Assembly: GCF_000830985.1 (NCBI RefSeq)
Contig: NZ_CP007151.1
Location: 2,418,001 to 2,482,000, forward strand
DNA length: 64,000 nucleotides
Direction: 5' to 3'
DNA from: Marinobacter similis
GTDB lineage: Bacteria > Pseudomonadota > Gammaproteobacteria > Pseudomonadales > Oleiphilaceae
Below, one piece after another: positions 29,852 to 38,978 of the stretch; within the stretch, counting starts at the first letter, position 1, and each line of letters opens with the position of its first letter. Both the position numbers and the translations under genes were made by a program. Under the pieces are notes generated by a model that had not been told where the DNA came from, made no database searches, and worked only from the letters and a program-made list of their open reading frames with translations.

Positions 29852-32572
29852 TTAGTGGGCTTCGTCCCAGTTGTCACCGACGCCGGCTTCTACCAGCAGT
29901 GGCACATCCAGCTGGCGGCGGCAGACATCCGCTGCACCAGGCCATCCCTAACCGCGTCCAGGGCCGATTCCTTCACTTCCAGGATCAGTTCGTCGTGCAC
30001 CTGCATGGTCATGCGGGCGTCGTCGGCGTGCTCCCGTAGCAGCCAGGCTTCCACCTCGATCATGGCCCGTTTAATGATATCGGCGGCGGTACCCTGCATG
30101 GGGGCATTGATCGCGGTGCGCTCGGCGGCCTGCTGCAGCTGCTTGTTGCGGGCGTTGATCTCCGGCAGGTAGAGCCGGCGTCCGTACAAGGTTTCTACAA
30201 AGCCGTCGTCGTGAGCCTGCTTGCGGATGTTGTCCATGTAGGTAAGCACGCCCGGGTAGCGCTCAAAGTACTTGTCGATGTACGCCTGGGCGACCTTGCG
30301 TTCAACATCAAGCTGGCGGGCCAGGCCAAAGGCGGACATGCCGTAGATCAGGCCAAAGTTAATCGCCTTGGCGCTGCGCCGCTGGTCGCCGGAGACCTCA
30401 TTCAGCGCGACTCCAAACACCTCTGCGCGGTTGCCTTGTGGATATCCTCACCTTTCTCGAACGCGGTCAGCAGACCTTTGTCACCGGACAGATGCGCCAT
30501 GATCCGCAGCTCGATCTGGGAATAGTCGGCCGCCAACAGCTTGTAACCCTCCGGTGCCACGAAGGCCTGGCGGATCCGGCGACCCTGTTCGCTGCGGATG
30601 GGGATGTTCTGCAGGTTAGGCTCGGATGACGACAGCCGGCCGGTTGCGGTTACCGCCTGGTGATAGGAGGTGTGGACCCGTCCGGTGCGGTGGCTGATCA
30701 GCTCTGGCAGTGTGTCGGTATAGGTTGACTTGAGCTTGCTCAGGCTGCGGTGCTCCAGGATCAGCCGCGGCAGTTCATGCTCGTGGGCCAGCTCCTGCAG
30801 CACCGGCTCTGCGGTCGAGGGAGCGCCTTTTGGCGTTTTCTTGATTACCGGCAGGCCCATCTTCTCGTAGAAAATGGCCTGCAGCTGCTTGGGGGAACCC
30901 AGGTTAAAGTTTTCACCGGCGACCTCGTGGGCTTCCTGCTCCAGTTCGGCCATACGTTCGGCCAGCTCCTGGCTGTGCTTTCTCAGGGTGCTGGCATTGA
31001 TCAGGGTGCCGCGCTGCTCCATGCGGGAGAGCACGGGCACCAGGGGCAGATCAATGTCCCGGTACACCGAGGCCAGCTTGCCGGTCTTTTCCAGCTGCGG
31101 CATCAGCACCTGATGCAGGCGCAGGGTGATGTCGGCGTCTTCCGCCGCGTAGGGCCCGGCCTTGTCCAGTTCGATCTGGTTAAAGGTGAGCTGTTTGGCG
31201 CCTTTGCCGGCGATCGATTCGAAGGTGGTGGTGCTTTCGTCGAGGTACTGTCGGGCCAGGGTGTCCATGTCGTGACGACTGGACACCGAGTTGAGCACGT
31301 ACGACTCCAGCATGGTGTCTTCGGCAATGCTTCCAGGGTGATGCCGTGATTGGCCAGCACGTTCTTGTCGTATTTCAGGTTCTGACCGACCTTGGCCTGG
31401 TTCGGGTCTTCCAGCAGGGGTTTCAGCTGCGCCAGCACGGTGTCCCGGTCGAGCTGGTCCGGGGCGCCCATGTAGTCGTGGCCCAGGGGCAGGTAGGCGG
31501 CTTCGCCGGGTTCGACGGCGAACGACACGCCAACCACTTCGGCCTCACTGTAACGCAGGCTGGTGGTCTCGGTGTCGAAGGCAAACAGATCTGATTCCTT
31601 CAGGCGCTGCAGCCAGGTATCCAGTTCAGCCTGGTCGGTGATGATGCTGTAGCGTTTTTCCACGGCGGGTTTTTCGGCTTTCGGGGCCTCGGCTTCGCCC
31701 GCCGAGTCGCTGCCGGATTCCAGTTCGGCAACCCAGGTGCGGAATTCATATTCCTGGAACAGTTCCCGGAGCTCATCGTCTTTCTGCTCACGCAGTTTCA
31801 GGTCTTCCAGGCCGAACTCCAGATCCACATCGGTCTTGATCGTCGCCAGCTCGCGGCTCAGGGGCAGGGTCTCGGTGGCGTCCCGCAGGTATTCGCCGAT
31901 CTTGCCTTTGATCTCATCCGCGTGCGCCATCAGGTTGTCGATGTTCTGATAGCTCTGCAACCATTTCACCGCGGTTTTCGGGCCGCACTTGTTCACCCCG
32001 GGAATGTTGTCGACCTTGTCGCCGACCAGGGCCAGGTAGTCGATAATCTGCTCGGGGATGACGCCGAATTTTTCCACCACACCGTCCCGGTCCATCCGGG
32101 TTTCGGTCATGGTGTTGATCAGCGTGACATGGTCGCTGACCAGTTGCGCCATGTCCTTGTCGCCGGTGGAGACTACCACCTCGATACCCTTGCTGGTGGC
32201 CTCGTGAGCCAGGGTGCCAATAACGTCGTCCGCTTCCACGCCGGAGACAATCAGCAGGGGCAGCCCCATGGCCTGGACAATCTCGTGGATGGGGGCTATC
32301 TGGCAGGCCAGGTCGTCCGGCATGGGTGGGCGGTTGGCCTTGTACTCGTCGTACATCTCGTGCCGGAAGGTTTTGCCCTTGGCATCAAACACCACCACCA
32401 TTTTTGAGCCGGGAAAATCCTGCTCCAGGCGCCGGAGCATGCTGATTACCCCTTTGATCGCGCCGGTTGGTTGGTTCTTGCTGGTCATTAGCGGGGGCAG
32501 TGCGTGATAGGCGCGGAAAAGGTAGGACGAACCGTCCACAAGAACCACGGGTGGGGTCTTTTGCTCAGTCAT
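29852..32572 (-). CDS. polA: DNA polymerase I PolA (three frameshifts in this assembly)
   Basis: DNA repair and Okazaki-fragment polymerase. The N-terminal 5' nuclease has [39 protein letters not shown] and [12 protein letters not shown]. The 3'-5' exonuclease-like domain has [12 protein letters not shown] with its acidic pair. After a missing base near 31330 comes [11 protein letters not shown], with the polymerase motif A region [20 protein letters not shown]. After another near 30425 come [18 protein letters not shown] and motif [13 protein letters not shown] third near 29917 restores the C terminus [20 protein letters not shown]. Total about 907 residues. The ATG of MTEQKTPP (32572) is used rather than the longer upstream frame. 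Confidence 0.93.
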
Positions 32573-32659
32573 GTCTACAGGGGTCCGGAATCTGATTGAA
32601 GCGTTGGTTGGCTTGTGCAACTCTGTAATGAATTCAATTCGCAAAAGGGTATCACGAAA

Positions 32660-33001
32660 ATGAAACGAATCGCCTGCCCGGTGGCATTGCTCCTTGCCTG
32701 TTCGTCCGGTGTTGTCACCGCCCAGGAAAACGGCTCGCTAGATGACACTCTGGTGCAGACACCCGATGAACCGGTGGTGATTTCAGACTACCAGCCGACC
32801 AGCGAAGGGCCTCAGATTGTTATCCGTCCCGGCGAGAATGAGGTGTTCTATGAGTACCGGGTAAACGGTCAGCTCATGGAAATAAAGGTGGTGCCGGAGG
32901 TCGGTTCTGAGTATTACCTGGTGCCCTCAGACGGCGGTGGCTGGATTCAGGAAACAGAATCCGAAATGCTCGTGCCCAGCTGGGTGCTGTTCCGCTGGTA
33001 G
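32660..33001 (+). CDS. DUF2782 family exported protein
   Basis: A 113-residue protein with an N-terminal signal (MKRIACPVALLLACSSGVVTA). The mature part shows IVIRPGENEVFYEYRVNGQL, MEIKVVPEVGSEYYLVPSDG and the terminal VPSWVLFRW. The last is the conserved end of DUF2782 proteins, which are small periplasmic proteins found next to polA in Pseudomonas relatives. No function is known. It is divergent from polA, with the start codon 87 bases from the polA start. Confidence 0.82.
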   Translation: MKRIACPVALLLACSSGVVTAQENGSLDDTLVQTPDEPVVISDYQPTSEGPQIVIRPGENEVFYEYRVNGQLMEIKVVPEVGSEYYLVPSDGGGWIQETESEMLVPSWVLFRW

Positions 33002-33149
33002 GTAGAACTGCGACCCCACCCATGTTCGGTTTTAGTATGAACATTCTAATTTTTCTCCGTAAATTGGCAGTCGTTGATCAGAGAAGGCGGGCGCTTAACG
33101 CTTAGCCGCTGGACCAAAAATGTTTTGGCAAACCTCAGGAGATTTAGAC

Positions 33150-33560
33150 ATGGGTAAACTCAAATCCTATCAGGAACAGATTCAGGAAATCGTTGAGAAG
33201 GGCATCAACGCCGCGGAAGAGCAGCAGAAGAAGCTGGCCTCCAAGCCGTTTGATTACGCCGAGAAGCTGGAGTCCGAAGCGCGTGAATACAGCGTCAAGA
33301 GCCTGCGCACCCGTTACAACGGCTACAGCGACAGCCTGTTCGAGCAACTGCGCAGCCTGAACAGCCGTTTCGGCAACTTCGCAGCCGACCTGGTTGCCAA
33401 GCTTGAGAAAGAAGCGCAAGACGCTGTTTCTGAAACCGCTGACGAAGTAACCAGCGTTGCTCAAAGCGCCAAAGCTGCTGCAACCGACAAGAAGCCGGCT
33501 GCACGCAAGACCACTGCGCGTAAGAGCACTGCTGCCAAGAAGACAACTGCGTCTGCCTAA
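33150..33560 (+). CDS. Helical protein with histone-H1-like Ala/Lys tail
   Basis: A 136-residue protein. Residues 1-100 are predicted almost entirely alpha-helical and amphipathic (YQEQIQEIVEKGINAAEEQQ; SDSLFEQLRSLNSRFGNFA), which recalls small phasins. The last 25 residues are a lysine/alanine/threonine tail (KKPAARKTTARKSTAAKK) like histone H1, HctB or AlgP tails. AGGAG seven bases before the ATG supports the start over an upstream in-frame start at 33120. It is alone, followed by two stem-loops. Function could be granule-surface or nucleoid binding; neither is proven. Confidence 0.65.
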   Translation: MGKLKSYQEQIQEIVEKGINAAEEQQKKLASKPFDYAEKLESEAREYSVKSLRTRYNGYSDSLFEQLRSLNSRFGNFAADLVAKLEKEAQDAVSETADEVTSVAQSAKAAATDKKPAARKTTARKSTAAKKTTASA

Positions 33561-33569
33561 GACGTTGTA

Positions 33570-33594
33570 GCGACCACCGGTAGTTGGTGGTCGC
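33570..33594. terminator. Perfect 9-bp stem-loop after the H1-tail gene
   Basis: GCGACCACC and GGTGGTCGC around a seven-base loop, ten bases after the stop codon. It forms a tandem with the next terminator. Confidence 0.6.
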
Positions 33595-33598
33595 AACT

Positions 33599-33636
33599 AA
33601 AAAAGGCGGTGGTTTTGAAAACCACCGCCTTTTTTG
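33599..33636. terminator. Strong bidirectional rho-independent terminator
   Basis: AAAAAAGGCGGTGGTTTT and AAAACCACCGCCTTTTTT are nearly perfectly paired with T-runs on both strands. It lies between the convergent H1-tail and DUF4124 genes. Confidence 0.92.
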
Positions 33637-33673
33637 TGTCTGGACTTGCTTGAATGCCCTGCACGGCTTGGCT

Positions 33674-34336
33674 TTATTGCTCGCTGGACGTGTCCAGGGA
33701 GAGAGTTCGAGGTTCGCCAGTTACCTGTTCAAGGCGCTTGATATCGGCCTCGAAGTCGGCCCGGAGCTCATCAATTTCCTGGCTCTGGATACTGATTTCC
33801 CGTTCGAGATCGCGGATCTGAGATTCCAGGCGCCGGATTTTTTCCAGCATGGCCTCGGGGATGGCGCCGCCGGAACGCTCGATGTTCGCTGCTCGTCTTT
33901 GCTCGCTGTCAAGCTGATTGGAAATGACGGAGATGTTGCCGCGCTTGAGTTGAATCAGGCCTTCCAGTTCGCGGATTTTCCGGTGCATGGCGCGAACGGC
34001 CTGGTCCGGGTGGCTGTAGCGTTTCAGAAGCTGCCGGTCTTGTTCCTGTTGAATCGCCAGTTCTTTCTGGCGCTGCTTTTCCGCTTCGCGGGCTGCTATT
34101 TCTTCTTCGGTCGGAGCAGGGGGAACGGTTTCAACTACCCGGCCGTTGTTGCTGAGTATCTCGTAGCCTCGTTTGGTCGCTTCCTGGGGAATGGTGTTGC
34201 TGATGACCATCCGCCCGTTCTCGTCAGTGTAGCGGTACATGCCAGCTTCCGCGGTGGCGACCAGGCTGAACGCCAAAGCAGCAGAGGCAGTGATTTTCAC
34301 TGCTGAGAATCTGGAAGGAATAGAGCGTCTGGCCAT
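33674..34336 (-). CDS. DUF4124 domain exported protein with coiled coil
   Basis: A 220-residue protein with a signal peptide (cut after ATAEA). The DUF4124 domain GMYRYTDENGRMVISNTIP follows at once; this short beta domain is found at the N terminus of many envelope proteins. From residue 75 on the protein is charged coiled coil (EEEIAAREAEKQRQKELAIQ; LRADFEADIKRLEQVTG). It starts four bases after the pyrE stop, so it is cotranscribed with it. Function unknown. Confidence 0.8.
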   Translation of the reverse strand: MARRSIPSRFSAVKITASAALAFSLVATAEAGMYRYTDENGRMVISNTIPQEATKRGYEILSNNGRVVETVPPAPTEEEIAAREAEKQRQKELAIQQEQDRQLLKRYSHPDQAVRAMHRKIRELEGLIQLKRGNISVISNQLDSEQRRAANIERSGGAIPEAMLEKIRRLESQIRDLEREISIQSQEIDELRADFEADIKRLEQVTGEPRTLSLDTSSEQ

Positions 34337-34339
34337 CGA

Positions 34340-34978
34340 TCAGACTCCGTAGCGATCCCTGTAACTGGCGACCTTTTCGGCGTGGCCGGCAAACTCCGGG
34401 TTGGCCTTCAGGTAATCCAGAACCTGTTCCAGGCGGATAATGCTGATCACCGGGATGCCGAATTCCTGCTCCACTTCCTGGATCGCGGAGAGCTCACCGT
34501 TGCCTTTTTCCTGGCGATCCAGTGCAATCAGTACACCTGCCGGTTCAGCACCGGCACTGCGAATCAGATCCATGGATTCGCGAATGGCAGTGCCTGCGGT
34601 AATAACATCATCGACGATGAGGACCTTGCCCTGCAATGGGGCGCCGACAATGTTGCCGCCTTCGCCATGATCTTTCTTTTCTTTGCGGTTGAAGGCAAAA
34701 GGTTTGCTGTTACCGTCTGTAGCCAGTGCCATGGCCGTCACGGTAGCCAACGGAATGCCCTTATAGGCAGGCCCGAAGATGATGTCATACTTTAGCCCAC
34801 TGCGTTCTATCGCGGCGGCATAAGCTTTGCTTAATTGAAGTAGATCGTCGCCGGTGTTGAACAGCCCCGCATTGAAAAAGTACGGACTTGTGCGGCCGGA
34901 TTTGAGCGTAAATTCGCCAAAACGAAGTACATTCCGGCGGATGGCAAATTCGATGAAATTTTGCTGATAGTCGTGCAT
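34340..34978 (-). CDS. pyrE: Orotate phosphoribosyltransferase PyrE
   Basis: A complete 212-residue enzyme that makes OMP from orotate and PRPP in pyrimidine synthesis. It has [20 protein letters not shown] at the N terminus, [14 protein letters not shown] near residue 65, [14 protein letters not shown] (flexible loop), and the PRPP motif [17 protein letters not shown] near 120. It is divergent from the crc-like gene, the arrangement known from Pseudomonas. Confidence 0.95.
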   Translation of the reverse strand: MHDYQQNFIEFAIRRNVLRFGEFTLKSGRTSPYFFNAGLFNTGDDLLQLSKAYAAAIERSGLKYDIIFGPAYKGIPLATVTAMALATDGNSKPFAFNRKEKKDHGEGGNIVGAPLQGKVLIVDDVITAGTAIRESMDLIRSAGAEPAGVLIALDRQEKGNGELSAIQEVEQEFGIPVISIIRLEQVLDYLKANPEFAGHAEKVASYRDRYGV

Positions 34979-35059
34979 GGCAAGGCTTCTGGCGGGTGTG
35001 GATCTTTATTTAACGTGTGAAAACGGTATCATACACACAAACCGAATCAGGGAACACGT

Positions 35060-35866
35060 ATGCGCGTAGTATCTATCAGCGTTAACGGGCTTGCCCAGGC
35101 CGTTGACAAAGGTTTATTTGACTGGCTGGCGGATCAGGATGCTGACGTTATCTGCGTTCAGGATCACCGCATGCGTGCCTATGAGATTGAGGACTACAAC
35201 CTCATTCCAGAGGGGTATCAGGCCTACTTTATTGATGGCGAGAAGAACGAGGATGGCGGTGTTGGCATCTACACCCGCCATTTCCCGAAGGCCATCATGT
35301 ACGGGTTTGCCAACGAGCAGGCTGATCGCGAAGGTCGCTTTATTCAGGCCGACTTTGACAAGGTGTCGGTAGGCTGTGTGCTGGCGCCGTGTGCCCTGGG
35401 GCGTGAAGAAGAACTCATTGGTGAGGATGATCTCACGGTGCTGGATCACAAGGATGAGTTCCTGGAAGGCTTTGGCCTTCACATGCAAAAGACTCTGCGC
35501 AAGCGCCGTCAGTTCGTCCTCTGTGCCAACCTCCAAACCGCTCATCATGTCACCGATGCCAGTCCGCTGTACCACAAGCACGACTTCTCGGGTTTCCTGC
35601 CCCATGAGCGGGCATGGCTGGATCGTCTGTTTGATGAGATGGGCTGTATTGATGCGTTCCGGGAGATAAACAAACAGAGCAACCAGTTCACCTGGTGGCC
35701 TGAGCAGGCTGAGGGTGCCCGTCGCAATGCGGGTATCCGGGTGGACTATCACCTGCTGACCCCGGGCATTCGCAATACCATCCTGGATGGCTGGATTGAT
35801 GGCTCAACCCGGTTCTCTGATCACGCGCCGGTGATCATGGATTACGACATCGAAATTGGTTTTTAG
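35060..35866 (+). CDS. crc: Crc-like catabolite repression protein (ExoIII/EEP fold with lost catalytic residues)
   Basis: A 268-residue member of the endonuclease/exonuclease/phosphatase fold. In Pseudomonas, Crc works with Hfq to repress translation of carbon-use mRNAs and has no nuclease activity. Compared with E. coli ExoIII, the early Asn (ISVNGLAQA), the Asp of GIRVDYHLL and the His of RFSDHAPVIMDY are kept. The metal-binding Glu of the LQETK motif is Asp (CVQDHRMRA), and the central GDMN motif is replaced (LCANLQTAHH). The same two sites are changed in Pseudomonas Crc as I recall it. The position divergent from pyrE matches the Pseudomonas crc locus. RNA-regulatory function here is inferred; a degenerate nuclease is the alternative. 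Confidence 0.72.
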   Translation: MRVVSISVNGLAQAVDKGLFDWLADQDADVICVQDHRMRAYEIEDYNLIPEGYQAYFIDGEKNEDGGVGIYTRHFPKAIMYGFANEQADREGRFIQADFDKVSVGCVLAPCALGREEELIGEDDLTVLDHKDEFLEGFGLHMQKTLRKRRQFVLCANLQTAHHVTDASPLYHKHDFSGFLPHERAWLDRLFDEMGCIDAFREINKQSNQFTWWPEQAEGARRNAGIRVDYHLLTPGIRNTILDGWIDGSTRFSDHAPVIMDYDIEIGF

Positions 35867-35870
35867 GTTT

Positions 35871-35992
35871 CTGGGGAAGCGCCGGCAGTGATGCCGCGCC
35901 CCAGAACCGCTGCAAGTACATCCCTGTACGCTTGTTTCCGGCCATCCATGGCCTCCAACATTCTGGGGCGCGGCATCACTGCCAGCGCCCAG
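35871..35992. repeat. Nested inverted-repeat element (cruciform with two inner hairpins)
   Basis: Two perfect 23-base complementary arms (35884-35906 and 35961-35983) are extended outward by partly paired ends (CTGGG...GCGCC and GCGCCCAG). Between them are two small perfect hairpins: GTACA-TCCC-TGTAC (35916-35929) and GGCCAT-CC-ATGGCC (35940-35953). The whole would fold like a three-armed structure on either strand. It lies between the convergent crc and rph genes and begins five bases after the crc stop. Similar words occur, as far as I recall, between genes in other Marinobacter genomes, suggesting a dispersed repeat; it may also end transcription from both sides. Confidence 0.75.
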
Positions 35993-36024
35993 ATGTTGTG
36001 CGAGCCTTCCTTTTAAAGCCTTAT

Positions 36025-36740
36025 TCAGCCTTCCAGTGCTGCTTTCTGGATCTCGAACAGCTGCTCAATGCCGGTCTTCGCCAGGTCCAGCATGCTGTCC
36101 AGTTCGTCTTTCACGAACGGCGCACCTTCGGCAGTGCCTGGATCTCAATAAACCCACCCTGGTCAGTCATGATCACGTTCATGTCGGTTTCGGCTTCGGA
36201 ATCTTCCGGGTAGTCCAGATCAACTACCGGCGTGCCTTTGTAAACGCCCACGGAGAAGGCCGCGACCATCTGTTTAAGCGGTGATTTCTTCAGGCGCTTT
36301 TCTGCCACCAGATGGTTGAGGGCATCCACCAGGGCTACACAGCCGCCTGTAATGGCTGCGGTGCGGGTGCCGCCATCGGCCTGGATAACGTCGCAGTCGA
36401 TAGTGATGCTGTGCTCGCCCAGTGCGCTCAGGTCAACGGCAGCACGTAGGGAGCGGCCGATCAGGCGCTGGATTTCGACGGTGCGTCCGCCCTGTTTGCC
36501 GCGTGCGGCTTCACGGCCCATGCGGCTACCGGTTGAGCGCGGCAGCATGCCGTATTCGGCGGTGATCCAGCCTTTGCCTTCGCCACGGAGAAATGGCGGT
36601 ACTTTGTTTTCGACAGAGGCGGTGCAGATCACCTTGGTGTCACCAAATTCCACCAGTACCGAACCTTCGGCGTGACGGGTGTAATTCCGGGTGATTCGAA
36701 CGTCTCTGGGTTGCTCGGGCGTTCTGCCACTTGGTCGCAT
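36025..36740 (-). CDS. rph: Ribonuclease PH Rph (frameshifted in this assembly)
   Basis: A phosphate-dependent 3' exonuclease that trims tRNA precursors. It starts [20 protein letters not shown] and has [48 protein letters not shown] and [20 protein letters not shown]. Near 36143 one missing base causes an early end after GGFIEIQ. Restored, the tail is [20 protein letters not shown] and ends at 36025, giving 238 residues, the family length. AGGA spaced six bases before the ATG at 36740 supports this start over longer frames. yicC is divergent from it, the usual arrangement. Confidence 0.93.
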
Positions 36741-36915
36741 AGTCATTCCTGAAATCTGTGGTTGATGTCCGGTCTGATCCCGGTTGGGTTTTCGAAAGGG
36801 CGGGCAGTATAACACGTCGGTCAAGCCGGTTTGGCTTCGGAGCGGTCAGGCTCGCCGAGGGCGCTCAGAGCCTGTTAAACTCGATTCACTGTCGTTCACC
36901 ATGACCGGAGTTGCC

Positions 36916-37782
36916 ATGATTCGAAGTATGACCGCGTTTGCCCGCAAGGATGTTCAGGGAGACTGGGGTACGCTGACGTGTGAAATCCGCACGGTCAATC
37001 ATCGCTACCTGGAGCCTTCGTTCCGCTTGCCCGAGGCGTTTCGAGAGTTGGAAAATCCGTTCCGGGAGGAGCTTCGCAAGCAGCTGAAGCGTGGCAAAGT
37101 CGACGTGTCCATGCGCCTGCAGTCGGCGGATAAGGCGTCACAGAGTTTTGAGATTAACGACGACATGGCGAAGGCGGTCAATGAGGCTGCCAATCACGTC
37201 AATCGGATTCTGGACAACCCGGCACACATCAGCGCCCTCGATATCCTGCGCTGGCCGGGTGTGCTGTCGGTAACTGAGCAGGATTACGGTCCGGCCCGGG
37301 ACGCCGCCAAGGCTCTGTTTGAAGACACAGTGCGCGAGCTGGTGTCTGTGCGTGAGCGCGAAGGCGAGCGGTTGCGGCCGCTGTTCGATGAACGCCTGAC
37401 CACCATGACCCGGTTGGTCACCGAGGTGCGTGAGCTGATGCCGGACTTGCTGGCAGCTCAGGAAGAAAACCTGCGCAGCCGGTTCGAGAAGGCCGGGGTT
37501 GAGTTGGAGCCTGAGCGGGTGGCCCAGGAAATGGTGATGCTGGCCCAGAAGAGTGATGTGGCGGAGGAACTGGATCGCCTGGACGCCCACATTGGCGAGG
37601 TCACCGATACCCTCAAGGGTGACGATGCCATTGGTCGTCGGCTGGATTTTCTGATGCAGGAGCTGAACCGCGAAGCCAACACCCTCAGCAGCAAGAGTAT
37701 TGATGCCCGGGTGACCCGCTCGGCGGTGGATCTGAAAGTGCTGATCGAGCAGATGCGCGAACAGGTGCAGAACCTGGAGTGA
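36916..37782 (+). CDS. yicC: YicC family endoribonuclease
   Basis: A complete 288-residue protein. YicC is an RNase linked to stationary-phase survival and small RNA turnover in E. coli. MIRSMTAFARKDVQGDWGT is the family start, then EIRTVNHRYLEPSFRLPE. The C-terminal DUF1732 part has GRRLDFLMQELNREANTLSS and the terminal VLIEQMREQVQNLE. GGAG six bases before the ATG supports 36916; an ORF upstream to 36784 reads through the promoter region. It leads the cluster yicC-gmk-rpoZ-spoT-ridA. Confidence 0.9.
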   Translation: MIRSMTAFARKDVQGDWGTLTCEIRTVNHRYLEPSFRLPEAFRELENPFREELRKQLKRGKVDVSMRLQSADKASQSFEINDDMAKAVNEAANHVNRILDNPAHISALDILRWPGVLSVTEQDYGPARDAAKALFEDTVRELVSVREREGERLRPLFDERLTTMTRLVTEVRELMPDLLAAQEENLRSRFEKAGVELEPERVAQEMVMLAQKSDVAEELDRLDAHIGEVTDTLKGDDAIGRRLDFLMQELNREANTLSSKSIDARVTRSAVDLKVLIEQMREQVQNLE

Positions 37783-37811
37783 CGTGCGGAGGCCGCCCGA
37801 AAACCGTATAA

Positions 37812-38510
<699 letters not shown>

Positions 38511-38599
38511 TTTGTGGTGCTTGTTGCTGTATACAAATTGAGCCGGGCGCAGTAAACTACGCGGTCTGCTAGATCAGTCATTTTATTTTCGGGGAAGTT

Positions 38600-38812
38600 A
38601 TGGCACGAGTTACCGTTGAAGATTGTCTGGAAAACGTTGATAACCGCTTCCAGCTGGTGATGCTGGCTACCAAGCGTGCCCGTCAGCTTGCGACCAAAGG
38701 TGCGGAACCGGCGGTGGCTGAAGAGAACGACAAGCCGACAGTTATCGCCCTGCGCGAGATTGCTGAAGGTAAAGTAGGTCGTGAGTTGTTGCAGGAAGAC
38801 GACGACGAGTGA
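38600..38812 (+). CDS. rpoZ: RNA polymerase omega subunit RpoZ
   Basis: A complete 70-residue omega subunit that stabilises the beta' subunit and forms part of a ppGpp site. [20 protein letters not shown] and [14 protein letters not shown] are its conserved blocks, ending in an acidic tail. GGGGAAG precedes the ATG. A weak TTGAAA-N15-TATAGT lies after it, before spoT. Confidence 0.95.
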   Translation: MARVTVEDCLENVDNRFQLVMLATKRARQLATKGAEPAVAEENDKPTVIALREIAEGKVGRELLQEDDDE

Positions 38813-38978
38813 CCTCAGGTACGGGTACAAATACGTATCCGCGCCTCGGAAGCATTGAAATCTGCCTCGGCGCTTTATAGTGTAGCTATAGAACGGACGT
38901 TGTTGGCAGGATCAGGAAGGACCCGGATGCGTGCATTCGTTTTTTTGTCCCTGGATTTCATAAGTATACGGAGGCGCG

